From the NCBI RefSeq assembly GCF_900110835.1, contig NZ_FOJG01000001.1:2759499-2823498 (forward strand): a stretch of DNA of 64,000 nucleotides, read 5' to 3'. A model generated the notes under the pieces. It was given only the letters and a program-made list of their open reading frames with translations. It did no database searches and was not told the origin of the DNA. Shown piece after piece: positions 25,525 through 33,937 of this stretch. Both the position numbers and the translations under genes were made by a program. Within the stretch, counting starts at the first letter, position 1, and every line of letters starts with the position of its first letter. This DNA is from Chitinophaga arvensicola. Its GTDB lineage: Bacteria; Bacteroidota; Bacteroidia; Chitinophagales; Chitinophagaceae.

Positions 25525-26889
25525 TTAATGGTTCGACGGCAATAATGCTTTCAGTTTGCTGAAATCGAGGCCATCATAGGTGCCGGAGCTCATCAGCAGC
25601 AGGTTGGCGTCCTGGTAGGACTGAGCGGCCAGAAAAGCTTCCAGTTTTTCCCGGTTGTGGAAAACGTGGAGGTCATTACGGCCAAACCGCTGTGCAATCA
25701 GTTCCGGTGCCAGATCCGGCATTCTCTTTATTTCCAGTGCGTGTTTGCTGTAAAACACAACGGCGGTATCGGCTGTATCCAGTGCGCCGTGGTATTGTTC
25801 CAGGAAATCCGCATTTAAACTGCTATAGGTGTGTAATTCCAGTACGGCTATCAGTTTCCGGTCGGGAAACTGGTGCTTTGTGGCTTCCATGGTAGCTTTT
25901 ACCTTGGAAGGAGCGTGTGCAAAATCACGGTAAATTACGCAATGATCGTCTTTTGCTACCAGTTCCAGCCGCTTTGCAGCGCCCTTAAAGGTAGCAATTG
26001 CCGCCAGGAATTCCGCATCGGATACGCCCAGCTCATTACAAACGAGTTTTGCCGCATGAAGGTTCAGCAGGTTGTGGTCGCCAAACACTTCCAGGTTGGC
26101 GGATGCATCGCCGAAGCTGACGCTGGTAACACCGTTGCGGATGGTATGCGCCGGTAATCCGTAGGGGATCAGCTTCAGGTGCCCGCCGGTAGCGGTTACC
26201 AGGTTTACCAGTTCTTCGTCGGTATTGTTGTAAATCAATACCTGGCCGGCTTCCATCTGGCGGATAAAGATGGCAAACTGTTCTTTATAGATATCGTAAG
26301 TAGGAAATACATTGATGTGATCCCAGGCGATGCCCGTCAATACAGCGATCTGCGGGTGTAGGAAGTGAAATTTGGGCCGTTTTTCGATAGCGGAAGCGGG
26401 ATATTCATCTGCTTCGCATACAATAACGGGCGCGTCAGTGATGTTAACCGACTGGGCAAAGCCTTCCAGCCGGGCGCCTACCAGGTAATCGAAAGCCTGG
26501 TGGTTCAATTGAAGGGCGTGCATGACCATGGCGGTGGTGGTAGTTTTACCATGACTTCCCCCGATGGCTACCCGTGTTTTATTTTTACTTTCCTGGTAGA
26601 TGTATTCCGGGAAAGAGTAGATCTTCAGGTGCAATTCCCGGGCTTTTATTAGTTCGGGATTGTCTTCCCGGGCGTGCATGCCCAGGATTACCGCATCCAG
26701 ATCCGGCGTTATACTGTCGGCGTTCCAGCCGGTAGAGGCGGGTAGAATGTCCGCCTGCCGCAGGTTTGACAATGCCGGCTCGAATATTTCATCGTCACTG
26801 CCGGTTACCTGGTAACCTTTATTTTTGAGCGCAATGGCCAACTGATGCATCACGCTGCCTCCTACGGCAATAAAATGTACTTTTGTCAT
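25525..26889 (-). CDS. mpl: Murein peptide ligase Mpl (UDP-MurNAc:tripeptide ligase)
   Basis: 454 residues of the Mur ligase family. The N-terminal Rossmann domain starts KVHFIAVGGSVMHQLAIALKNKG. The central ATP-binding domain has GSHGKTTTT at 111-119, then CEADEYPASAIEKRPKFHFL. The C-terminal domain contains DFAHAPSKVKATMEA. The combination MHQLA and DEYPAS matches Mpl rather than MurC. Mpl attaches recycled L-Ala-D-Glu-meso-Dap tripeptide to UDP-N-acetylmuramate for cell-wall reuse. The alternative, MurC, is unlikely because the usual mur cluster is absent. It probably heads a transcript with the exonuclease. Confidence 0.9.
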   Translation of the reverse strand: MTKVHFIAVGGSVMHQLAIALKNKGYQVTGSDDEIFEPALSNLRQADILPASTGWNADSITPDLDAVILGMHAREDNPELIKARELHLKIYSFPEYIYQESKNKTRVAIGGSHGKTTTTAMVMHALQLNHQAFDYLVGARLEGFAQSVNITDAPVIVCEADEYPASAIEKRPKFHFLHPQIAVLTGIAWDHINVFPTYDIYKEQFAIFIRQMEAGQVLIYNNTDEELVNLVTATGGHLKLIPYGLPAHTIRNGVTSVSFGDASANLEVFGDHNLLNLHAAKLVCNELGVSDAEFLAAIATFKGAAKRLELVAKDDHCVIYRDFAHAPSKVKATMEATKHQFPDRKLIAVLELHTYSSLNADFLEQYHGALDTADTAVVFYSKHALEIKRMPDLAPELIAQRFGRNDLHVFHNREKLEAFLAAQSYQDANLLLMSSGTYDGLDFSKLKALLPSNH

Positions 26890-26926
26890 AACGCTGGATA
26901 TTTTCGGCGGACCGAAAATTACATTG

Positions 26927-26956
26927 TTGTTTTTTTTAATGTATTTTCTATATTTG
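26927..26956 (+). promoter_or_regulatory. Canonical Bacteroidota promoter before the lipoprotein-ytxJ genes
   Basis: TTG at 26927-26929, spacer 19 bp, then TATATTTG at 26949-26956: a full match to TTG-N19-TAnnTTTG. It would give a leader of about 85-90 nt to the ATG at 27050. Confidence 0.72.
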
Positions 26957-27049
26957 CAAAATAACGTTACAAAAGACGATTAAAAAAGTGGTCGTATCAT
27001 ATTTCCTGTGAAATTTCGTTTTAGTCATAAATTATTTAAAACTGCCAGT

Positions 27050-27199
27050 ATGCAATCTTATGTAAGAATTTTGGGCTACACCGCTATGGTTTGTATCTTT
27101 GCCGCTTTCTTAACGTCCTGCGCAAGCCATCAGAAATTAGGCTGTCCGATGAAGGGCATGGCTAAGTCGCCTGCGATAGAACATAACAAAGCATGTTAA
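27050..27199 (+). CDS. Small Cys/Met-containing lipoprotein
   Basis: 49 residues from ATG 27050; a GTG at 27008 would add 14. The hydrophobic core and lipobox are visible (AAFLTSC, Cys about 24), so the mature peptide would be about 26 residues, lipid-anchored. It contains the cluster CPMKGM and a last residue Cys, giving two free cysteines and two methionines. The stop codon TAA ends at 27199 and the ATG of ytxJ begins at 27200, so the two are translationally linked. I do not recognise the family; a metal- or thiol-related role is only a guess from the composition and the neighbour. Confidence 0.65.
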   Translation: MQSYVRILGYTAMVCIFAAFLTSCASHQKLGCPMKGMAKSPAIEHNKAC

Positions 27200-27532
27200 A
27201 TGAATTGGAAAACGTTAACCAGCGAGGAACAACTATCTGAAATCAATGCTGCATCTGCACATCAGCCGGTAGCCATTTTTAAACACAGCACGCGATGCTC
27301 TATCAGTTCGATGGCCAAAGCCAGGTTGGAGCGGGCAGCTGCACCGGATGGGTTAACGTTTTATTACCTGGACCTGATCTCCTACAGGCCGGTTTCCAAC
27401 AAAATAGCGGAATTATACCAGGTGCCGCACGAATCTCCGCAGGTACTGGTGATCCGCAACGGTGAATGCGTGTACAATGAAAGTCACAGCGGTATATTGA
27501 TGGATGAAATTGTTGCACAGGCTGGTATATAA
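27200..27532 (+). CDS. ytxJ: Bacillithiol-system monothiol redox protein YtxJ
   Basis: 110 residues, thioredoxin fold. Seen: FKHSTRCSISSMAKARLE around the single active-site Cys33 (TRCSIS is typical of YtxJ/BrxC), then the cis-Pro segment HESPQVLVIRNG and the closing HSGI. These proteins remove bacillithiol from mixed disulfides, and Bacteroidota such as this use bacillithiol. It starts directly after the stop codon of the small lipoprotein. The next gene, ubiX, has a possible promoter of its own 13 bp after this stop. Confidence 0.92.
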   Translation: MNWKTLTSEEQLSEINAASAHQPVAIFKHSTRCSISSMAKARLERAAAPDGLTFYYLDLISYRPVSNKIAELYQVPHESPQVLVIRNGECVYNESHSGILMDEIVAQAGI

Positions 27533-27546
27533 CCATCCAAATGGGC

Positions 27547-27554
27547 TAGCTTTG
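27547..27554 (+). promoter_or_regulatory. Candidate -7 box before ubiX
   Basis: TAGCTTTG matches TAnnTTTG exactly and ends 20 bp before the ubiX ATG. A clear TTG at the usual distance is missing. Confidence 0.42.
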
Positions 27555-27574
27555 TAAGTTCAACAGCATAGCCA

Positions 27575-28156
27575 ATGAAACATCGTATAGTAGTAGCAGT
27601 TACCGGGGCAAGTGGTTCTATCTATGCCCGTCAGTTGTTGCAGAAGCTGCACGCAGCCCAGGCACAGCTAGATCAGGTAGCTGTGGTGATGACAGAAAAC
27701 GCCAAAACGGTCTGGGAAACAGAGCTGAGAAACGAAGATTATAAACAGCTCCCCTTCCGGTTTTATACCCAACAGGATTTTCACGCGCCGTTTGCTTCCG
27801 GGTCCGGCCGCTTTAATACCATGATCATCTGCCCTTGTTCTATGGGCACCCTGGGGCGCATCGCCACTGGTATTTCCAACGATTTAATTACACGTGCAGC
27901 CGATGTTGTGCTGAAAGAAAGACGCAAACTTATTTGTGTAGTCCGGGAAACACCCTATAACCTGGTTCATATCAAAAATATGGAAACGGTGACACTGGCC
28001 GGTGGTATTATCTGTCCTGCTACTCCTTCTTTTTACAGTCTCCCTGCCAGCATGGAAGAAATGGCCGCCACGGTGGTAGACCGCATCATTGACCTGGCCG
28101 GCATTGAACAGTCGACTTACCGCTGGGGAAGCGATAGTAATAATAAACAGGATTAA
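27575..28156 (+). CDS. ubiX: Flavin prenyltransferase UbiX
   Basis: 193 residues. It makes prenylated FMN, the cofactor of UbiD-type decarboxylases, from FMN and dimethylallyl phosphate. Seen: VAVTGASGSIYARQLL at the N-terminus (FMN phosphate binding), ICPCSMGTLGRIATGISNDLITRAADVVLKE, and LICVVRETPYNLVHIKNM, all UbiX signatures. A UbiD partner is not in the window. Relevant pathways here could be menaquinone or aromatic acid decarboxylation. aroQ follows 39 bp later on the same strand. Confidence 0.95.
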   Translation: MKHRIVVAVTGASGSIYARQLLQKLHAAQAQLDQVAVVMTENAKTVWETELRNEDYKQLPFRFYTQQDFHAPFASGSGRFNTMIICPCSMGTLGRIATGISNDLITRAADVVLKERRKLICVVRETPYNLVHIKNMETVTLAGGIICPATPSFYSLPASMEEMAATVVDRIIDLAGIEQSTYRWGSDSNNKQD

Positions 28157-28195
28157 TTATCTTGGTTCCACATTTTTCATCTTATAACCATTATC

Positions 28196-28621
28196 ATGCA
28201 AATAGCGATAATAAACGGCCCTAATCTGAACCTGCTCGGCAAGCGTGAAACCGGTATCTACGGCAGTGAATCTTTTGAACAGTATTTCAAACATCTCCAG
28301 CAACAATTTCCGGCAGTAAATTTTACTTACTTCCAGAGTAATGTGGAAGGAGAGCTGGTAAACTATCTGCATGAAGTAGGATTTTCCTATGATGGCGTGT
28401 TGCTGAATGCCGGCGCGTATACACATACTTCTATTGCCATCCGGGATGCTATTGCAGGCATTAAAACACCGGTGATGGAAATTCATATCAGCAACGTATA
28501 TGCACGCGAGGAATTCCGTCATACTTCCCTGATTGCGCCAAAATGTATCGGTTGCATCTGCGGGCTCGGACTGAAAGGATATCAGCTGGGGGTGGAGTAT
28601 TTCGGGATGAATGATTTGTAG
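28196..28621 (+). CDS. aroQ: Type II 3-dehydroquinate dehydratase
   Basis: 141 residues, the usual type II length. It dehydrates 3-dehydroquinate to 3-dehydroshikimate in the shikimate pathway. Seen: INGPNLNLLGKRE at 6-18, the flexible lid with catalytic Tyr22, FFQSN-like substrate loop (TYFQSNVEGEL), NAGAYTHTS at 71-79, and catalytic His97 in EIHISN. The ATG at 28196 lies 39 bp after ubiX; both are chorismate- or quinone-related, so co-transcription makes sense. No terminator is seen after it. Confidence 0.96.
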   Translation: MQIAIINGPNLNLLGKRETGIYGSESFEQYFKHLQQQFPAVNFTYFQSNVEGELVNYLHEVGFSYDGVLLNAGAYTHTSIAIRDAIAGIKTPVMEIHISNVYAREEFRHTSLIAPKCIGCICGLGLKGYQLGVEYFGMNDL

Positions 28622-28722
28622 AAAGCGCCGGGAGCACGCGTTGTTAAATTGAGCAAAATTTGCTAATACTGTTGAAATACAGTTAATTGCGGAACTCAAT
28701 TTAATAACCAGTAACCACTTCT

Positions 28723-29496
28723 ATGAAACATTTACCCCTGGGCAGTCAGCTGTCCGTACTTTTCCTGTTTGCCGCCATGGCATTTTCCAGTTGTAGTAAA
28801 GATGACAACACCCCGGAACCAAAGCCACCTGTTTACACCATGGATCAACTCTACGCCCAGGCAGTAGATAACGCCATGATTGCAGACAGCAGTGAGATCA
28901 CGGATGCGTTGTGGCCTATCACGCCAGACAACCCTGATCTGCAATGGAAAACAATCAATGGTCAGCCGTATGTATTAATGGGCACCTTTATGCGCTTTCC
29001 ATCCAGTTATCCGGTAGGTGATTCCATCAATACGGTATGGGGAGAATCCTGGCTGTTTATTCCGAAGCAGATGAAAACCCGCATCGGGCCAGGTTTTACA
29101 CCTACATCGGATACGATTACACGTATCTGCCAGTTACTTGGATTACCACCGGTGAATGCGAAAACAAATACGCATATCGCTACCATGTGGGTGAATGCGT
29201 CGAGATTGTACCGCCCGGCCGGTAATCCGTCTATTACCACCAAAACCACCGGGGCTGTACCTGTCAGCGGCGTATCAGCGGATTTTACCACGTGGTTTAA
29301 CAACTACATTATTTTTGCTTATTACCGCCCGTTAACATCGGCAACGGATGCACATTATCCATGGACGAGGTTAGGCTATACCTACGATTGGGCACCGGGA
29401 GCTAACAGGGTGGGGTTGAGCGAGTATGTAATGCAGCCTTCTTCAGGCGCCTGGGTAGAGCAGGTAAGCAGGGCGGCCGACTTCTTCAAAAATTAA
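28723..29496 (+). CDS. Lipoprotein of unknown function
   Basis: 257 residues with a lipoprotein signal peptide: lipobox FSSC at about residues 22-25, followed by SKDDNTPEPKPP, the flexible linker typical of Bacteroidota surface or periplasmic lipoproteins. The remainder is a soluble domain rich in Trp and Tyr (WGESWLFIPKQM, LYRPAGNPS, TRLGYTYDWAP). I recognise no family. The frame is supported by length, lipobox and a strong terminator directly downstream. A short palindrome (AGCAAA-A-TTTGCT, 28652-28664) precedes the gene. Confidence 0.72.
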   Translation: MKHLPLGSQLSVLFLFAAMAFSSCSKDDNTPEPKPPVYTMDQLYAQAVDNAMIADSSEITDALWPITPDNPDLQWKTINGQPYVLMGTFMRFPSSYPVGDSINTVWGESWLFIPKQMKTRIGPGFTPTSDTITRICQLLGLPPVNAKTNTHIATMWVNASRLYRPAGNPSITTKTTGAVPVSGVSADFTTWFNNYIIFAYYRPLTSATDAHYPWTRLGYTYDWAPGANRVGLSEYVMQPSSGAWVEQVSRAADFFKN

Positions 29497-29516
29497 AAAA
29501 CGGCAAAGATGATATA

Positions 29517-29552
29517 AAAAGGGCACCTCATTCCGTTAGGTGCCCTTTTTTT
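29517..29552 (+). terminator. Terminator after the lipoprotein gene
   Basis: 8-bp stem GGGCACCT/AGGTGCCC (29521-29528, 29538-29545) flanked by A5 and T7. It lies 24 bp past the stop codon. Confidence 0.9.
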
Positions 29553-29671
29553 GCGATGGCCATGTAGCGCCCAGCCCTAGTAAAGCCGTATCTAAAATAT
29601 AGTTCGGCGCCATATAACCCATCCCTATAAGATAGCTGTTATCTATAGGTTAATAACACGTTCTCCTGCTA

Positions 29672-30772
29672 TTACAGGTACTGGAAATTAGTCTTTGGTG
29701 TGATATTGAGCAGGGTCTGATAAATCAGCTGGATAGTGTTTTCAATATCATCTTTCTTCACCATTTCCACTGTCGTGTGCATATAACGCAGGGGTAAGCT
29801 GATGAGGGCCGAAGGCGTACCATCATTGCTGTAGGCGAATGCATCGGTATCGGTTCCGGTGCTGCGGCTTACGGCGTGCAGCTGGTGAGGAATATCGTTT
29901 TTCTTCGCTGTTTTGATAATGAGATCACGGAGGATGTTATGTACAGCAGGACCGTAAGTGATACTCGGACCACCGCCACATTTAATTTCTCCTTCAATGT
30001 TCTTGTTGATCATCGGTGTAGTGGTATCATGCGTTACGTCGGTAATGATGGCCACATTTGGTTTGATACGTTTGGCAATCATTTCTGCGCCGCGTAAACC
30101 TACTTCTTCCTGTACGGCATTCACGATATATAATCCGAAAGGCAGTTGTTGTTTCTTTTCTTTCAGCAGGCGGGCTACTTCTGCGATCATGAAACCACCG
30201 ATGCGGTTATCGATAGCGCGGCAGATATAGTAGTCGTAGTTCAGTTCCTCGAAACCATCTTCAAACGTACATACGCAGCCTACATGGATGCCCAGGTCTT
30301 CCACTTCTTTGCGGGAGCGTGCGCCACAATCCAGGAAGATGTTTTCCACCTTTGGTTGTGGTTCTTTACCATCGCCGCTACGGATGCGGGTATGGATAGC
30401 CGGCCAGCCGAATACTGCTTTTACGGTACCTTTTTCTGTATGGATATTTACCCTTTTGGAAGGTGCAATCTGCTGATCGGAGCCTCCGTTGCGGATTACA
30501 TAGATCAGGCCATCCGGTGAAATGTAATTTACAAACCAGGAGATCTCATCTGCATGCGCTTCTATCACCACTTTGAATTCCGCTTTGGGATTGATCACAC
30601 CCACGGCAGAACCGTAAGGATCTACGAAATGTTCATCGATGTAAGGAGTCAGGTATTTCAGCCAGAGTTTTTGTCCTTCTTTCTCAAAACCGGTAGGAGA
30701 TGGGTTATTCAGATAATTCTGCAGGAATGTCAGTGATTCCTTGTTAAATATGGATTTCTGTTTTTTAGACAT
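29672..30772 (-). CDS. M42 family metallo-aminopeptidase
   Basis: 366 residues of the M42 (tetrahedral aminopeptidase) family, a cytoplasmic oligomeric enzyme acting on peptides. Co-catalytic metal ligands are all present: His73 in EAHADE, Asp188 in AIDNRIGG, Glu222/Glu223 in AVQEEVG, Asp245 in ITDVTHD, and His332 in RYMHTTVE. The apical insert between about 80 and 170 matches the family. The N-terminal NNPSPTGFEKE is also characteristic. It probably has its own promoter (box at 30796). Older databases label some members endoglucanase; the ligand set supports peptidase. Confidence 0.93.
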   Translation of the reverse strand: MSKKQKSIFNKESLTFLQNYLNNPSPTGFEKEGQKLWLKYLTPYIDEHFVDPYGSAVGVINPKAEFKVVIEAHADEISWFVNYISPDGLIYVIRNGGSDQQIAPSKRVNIHTEKGTVKAVFGWPAIHTRIRSGDGKEPQPKVENIFLDCGARSRKEVEDLGIHVGCVCTFEDGFEELNYDYYICRAIDNRIGGFMIAEVARLLKEKKQQLPFGLYIVNAVQEEVGLRGAEMIAKRIKPNVAIITDVTHDTTTPMINKNIEGEIKCGGGPSITYGPAVHNILRDLIIKTAKKNDIPHQLHAVSRSTGTDTDAFAYSNDGTPSALISLPLRYMHTTVEMVKKDDIENTIQLIYQTLLNITPKTNFQYL

Positions 30773-30795
30773 AATATTTGGAGATTGAGACCCCG

Positions 30796-30803
30796 CAAAT
30801 GTA
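30796..30803 (-). promoter_or_regulatory. Candidate -7 box of the M42 peptidase gene
   Basis: Reads TACATTTG on the minus strand, exact to TAnnTTTG, 23 nt before the ATG. No clear -33 partner. Confidence 0.42.
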
Positions 30804-30836
30804 AGGAAAACGCGGATATTGTCTTACTCCATCTGC

Positions 30837-31673
30837 TTACCAGGAGATCAGCCAGTAGAGAACGGCAGATAATGCCATGAAGCCATCCAGTACAAAGTAG
30901 AACAGGTAATCCGAATCATCATGATGTGCTTTGTGGGTAATCAGTGCGGTGGCAATAACGGGTACCATCAGCGTGGCAATTGCCGGCAGGGTGGTGAAAG
31001 GGCCCATCAGACCTGCGCTCACGGCGGCCAGCAGCAGGGAGAAATAATACAACCGGTTCAGGTTTTTTTCATCCAGTGCGGTGATCAGGCTGCGGATGCC
31101 TTCTTTACGGTCGGACTCCAGGTCGCGGTAATCGAACAGGATGCAGATGGCATAGATGAGGGTGAAGCGGTGCAGGGTCAGGAATATGACCGGTGCGGTA
31201 GTGGTATTACCGGCTACCAGTGCAGGTAGCAGTGTGGTTACATAAGTCCATACGAAGGTAAGGAACAGCGTTTTACCGATAGCGATTTTACTGAGCCAGC
31301 GGAAGGCTTTGTGGGGTACTTTGGGGGCCGAATATAAAAAAGTGAGAATAACGCTGCCGCTAAGTACCAGCCAATGTTCCCGCAGTTGCCAGAAGAACCA
31401 TAAAGAGCCGAGCATGCCCACACCGCAGAGAGCGAGCATCAGGGTACGGTGACGGTTGCCCCATTGCATCCTTTCCGAAGCGGAATAGGCGCCGGGAGTC
31501 AGATACCAGTGAAAGTTATAGCTGCAGATGGTGGAAAAGAAAACGAAAAGATAGAAAGTGTTTTTGGGATAGTGCAGATCCAGCAGTTGATTGGTTTGCC
31601 AGATCATCCCGAGTGCACATCCGGAAATATAGATGGAGGTGAAAAGAATAAAATTGAAAAGGCTACGAAGCAT
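30837..31673 (-). CDS. UbiA-like prenyltransferase family membrane protein
   Basis: 278 residues from ATG 31673 (a start 13 codons earlier is possible). Eight to nine hydrophobic helices. The second aspartate-rich motif of the UbiA superfamily is clear: FDYRDLESDRKEGIRSL, matching DxxDxxxD with the following Gly. The first motif, normally NDxxDxxxD, is degenerate (SYNFHW at about 49-54, no aspartates), so normal diphosphate binding may be lost. Members of this divergent group are common next to unrelated genes in Bacteroidota. The substrate is unknown. It is 52 bp from the carboxylase gene upstream on the same strand. Confidence 0.72.
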   Translation of the reverse strand: MLRSLFNFILFTSIYISGCALGMIWQTNQLLDLHYPKNTFYLFVFFSTICSYNFHWYLTPGAYSASERMQWGNRHRTLMLALCGVGMLGSLWFFWQLREHWLVLSGSVILTFLYSAPKVPHKAFRWLSKIAIGKTLFLTFVWTYVTTLLPALVAGNTTTAPVIFLTLHRFTLIYAICILFDYRDLESDRKEGIRSLITALDEKNLNRLYYFSLLLAAVSAGLMGPFTTLPAIATLMVPVIATALITHKAHHDDSDYLFYFVLDGFMALSAVLYWLISW

Positions 31674-31725
31674 ATGTTCAGCTTTCAGGAGCTGGCCACT
31701 GATAGCAGTCACCAGCTCCTATTTG

Positions 31726-33264
31726 CTACAAAGGTATATTGCCGTGTTTTTTCCTGGGCATATTTACTACTTTATTTTCCAGCATTTTAAAAGCCTTGAT
31801 CAGTTTGATACGGGTCATTTCCGGTTTGATCACTTCATCGATATATCCTTTTTCCGCCGCCAGGTAAGGGTTGGCGAATCTTTCGGTGTAGTCTGCCACC
31901 AGTTCATTCATACGTGTTTCCGGATCCGGGGCGGCGTCGATTTCTTTTTTGAAGATGATTTCTACCGCGCCTTTTGCACCCATTACGGCAATTTCGGCCT
32001 GTGGGAATGCGAAGTTCATATCGGCGCCGATATGTTTGGAGTTCATCACGCAATAAGCGCCGCCATAGGCTTTACGGGTGGTAACCGTGAGCTTGGGAAC
32101 GGTGGCTTCACTGAGAGCATACAGCAGTTTGGCGCCATTGGTGATAATACCATTCCATTCCTGGTCGGTGCCGGGCAGGAAGCCGGGAACATCCACCAAT
32201 ACCAGTAACGGGATATTGAAGGCATCACAGAAACGGGTGAACCGCGCACCTTTTACAGAAGCGTGGATGTCCAGTACGCCGGCCAGGTGGGCAGGCTGAT
32301 TGGCAACGATCCCTATGCTGCGTCCGGCAATGCGGGCAAAACCCACGATCATATTTTCTGCAAAATTTTTATGTACTTCAAAGAAGCTGCCACTGTCGGT
32401 GATCTGCTCAATAGCTTCTTTCATATCGTATGGCTGATTCGGATGTTCCGGGATCAGTGTTTTCAGTGCATCGCGGATTTCGTTACCAGGTTCATAAGGA
32501 TATACCGGCGCTGTTTCCTCACAGTTCTGCGGTACATAGCTCAGGAGTTGTTTGATATACTGGATACATTCTATTTCATTGGCACAGGCAAAATGCGTTA
32601 CCCCGCTTTTGGAAGCATGGGTTTGTGCGCCACCCAGTTCTTCTGATGTCACTTCTTCGTGGGTAACGGTTTTTACAACGTTAGGTCCGGTGACAAACAT
32701 ATAGGAGGTTTGTTCTACCATCAGGATAAAATCGGTGATGGCAGGGGAGTATACGGCGCCGCCTGCGCAGGGGCCCATGATGGCGGAGATCTGAGGGATC
32801 ACGCCGGAAGCCCGTGTATTGCGGTAGAAGATGTCTGCATAGCCGCCAAGACTTACCACACCTTCCTGGATACGTGCGCCGCCGCTGTCGTTTAATCCGA
32901 TCAGGGGAGCGCCGTTCTGCATGGCGAGGTCCATGACCTTGCAGATTTTGCGGGCATGTGGTTCGGATAAGCTACCGCCGTAAACGGTGAAGTCCTGGGA
33001 GAAAACATAGGTCAGGCGCCCGTGGATGGTGCCATAACCGGTAACTACCCCGTCGCCGAGGAACTGTTCCTGGTCGGCGGTAAGGCCACGGTTACGGTTG
33101 GTGACCAGCATATCCAGTTCTTCGAAAGAACCTTCATCCATCAACAACTGAAGCCGTTCGCGGGCGGTCAGTTTACCTTTCTTGTGCTGGGAGGCAATGC
33201 GTACATCTCCTCCGCCCAGCATGGCTTCGGCTATCTTTGACTGTAATTCTTCTATTTTATCCAT
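31726..33264 (-). CDS. Acyl-CoA carboxylase beta (carboxyltransferase) subunit
   Basis: 512 residues, the normal length for PccB/MmdA-type carboxyltransferases. N- and C-terminal crotonase-like halves are seen. [17 protein letters not shown] begins the family. [21 protein letters not shown] and [16 protein letters not shown] (acyl-CoA oxyanion hole) are in the first half. [22 protein letters not shown] and [16 protein letters not shown] are in the second half. It transfers carboxyl from biotin to propionyl-CoA or methylmalonyl-CoA. No biotin carboxylase or decarboxylase subunit is nearby, so propionyl-CoA carboxylase versus methylmalonyl-CoA decarboxylase cannot be decided. Confidence 0.93.
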   Translation of the reverse strand: MDKIEELQSKIAEAMLGGGDVRIASQHKKGKLTARERLQLLMDEGSFEELDMLVTNRNRGLTADQEQFLGDGVVTGYGTIHGRLTYVFSQDFTVYGGSLSEPHARKICKVMDLAMQNGAPLIGLNDSGGARIQEGVVSLGGYADIFYRNTRASGVIPQISAIMGPCAGGAVYSPAITDFILMVEQTSYMFVTGPNVVKTVTHEEVTSEELGGAQTHASKSGVTHFACANEIECIQYIKQLLSYVPQNCEETAPVYPYEPGNEIRDALKTLIPEHPNQPYDMKEAIEQITDSGSFFEVHKNFAENMIVGFARIAGRSIGIVANQPAHLAGVLDIHASVKGARFTRFCDAFNIPLLVLVDVPGFLPGTDQEWNGIITNGAKLLYALSEATVPKLTVTTRKAYGGAYCVMNSKHIGADMNFAFPQAEIAVMGAKGAVEIIFKKEIDAAPDPETRMNELVADYTERFANPYLAAEKGYIDEVIKPEMTRIKLIKAFKMLENKVVNMPRKKHGNIPL

Positions 33265-33291
33265 ATGCTAAAAATGAAAAGTAAAGCTAAA

Positions 33292-33323
33292 AATAAAAAG
33301 GATTCCTTTAATGAAAGGAATCC
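33292..33323 (-). terminator. Terminator of the 145-residue lipoprotein gene
   Basis: Perfect 10-bp stem (33300-33309 and 33314-33323, GGATTCCTTT/AAAGGAATCC, 4-nt loop) followed on the minus strand by a T-rich run. It lies 27 bp past the stop of the minus-strand lipoprotein gene and 28 bp before the carboxylase gene start. Confidence 0.85.
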
Positions 33324-33350
33324 CCCGCTACATTGTAAATGTATGATAAA

Positions 33351-33788
33351 TTAGTAGTTATAAGGTATTTTCGGCGTGGAAATGGTATCGCTGAAATGAC
33401 CGGCATTGTCTCTGACAAATACCACGAAGTGGATACTGTCTACGCCTGTATTCTGCACCAGTTTGAATTCAATGGATCTGAGCAGTATCTGTACTTCTGC
33501 TTTTACTTTGTTGCCTTTGTTGGCGCCGATATCCCCCATCTTCTTCACGGAGTAGAAGGTATCTGCATTGGGGCCATTGCTCTTGAATACAGGACCGATC
33601 CAGATAGAATCTTCAATGTCTCCGTCTCCGTCCTCTACGTTCATCGTAAGTACCATCTGTTGCGTACTGGAAATCACACTGTCGATGGAATATGACTTGA
33701 AGCTCAGAATGGGCTTGGTACCTATACTATCCTTTTTACAGGCATAAAATAACCCGGCCAGCAGGAACAAAAACAGAATTTTCTTCAT
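33351..33788 (-). CDS. Small lipoprotein of unknown function
   Basis: 145 residues. Signal peptide with lipobox LFYAC (Cys17) followed by KKDSIGTKP. The mature part contains a run of beta strands with MNVEDGDGDIEDSIWIG, an Asp-rich segment reminiscent of calcium-binding or Ig-like folds, and ends VFVRDNAGHFSDTIST. Such small DGDGD-containing lipoproteins are common in Bacteroidota, without a defined function. It has its own terminator at 33292. Confidence 0.75.
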   Translation of the reverse strand: MKKILFLFLLAGLFYACKKDSIGTKPILSFKSYSIDSVISSTQQMVLTMNVEDGDGDIEDSIWIGPVFKSNGPNADTFYSVKKMGDIGANKGNKVKAEVQILLRSIEFKLVQNTGVDSIHFVVFVRDNAGHFSDTISTPKIPYNY

Positions 33789-33906
33789 AAAACAAACCTA
33801 CATTAATTTAGGAAATATACAAATATTCAGTTATCGCTATCCATCCAGTTAAAAACGTTTTTTTATGACAATTGTTACTTACTGCGGATAGATTTATTCT
33901 TCTACC

Positions 33907-33914
33907 TAACTTTG
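33907..33914 (+). promoter_or_regulatory. Candidate -7 box of the LuxE-like gene
   Basis: TAACTTTG matches TAnnTTTG exactly, 23 nt before the ATG at 33938. Confidence 0.45.
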
Positions 33915-33937
33915 TGCGATTTTAAATAGCGCCATAC

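Noticed and set aside
28652..28664. Small palindrome AGCAAA-A-TTTGCT before a lipoprotein gene
   Set aside because: Short and in AT-rich DNA, with no matching copy noticed near other genes; noted in the gene entry only.
33793..33800. An exact TAGGTTTG -7 box for the 145-residue lipoprotein gene
   Set aside because: It ends 5 bp before the ATG, leaving no room for a leader; probably coincidence.
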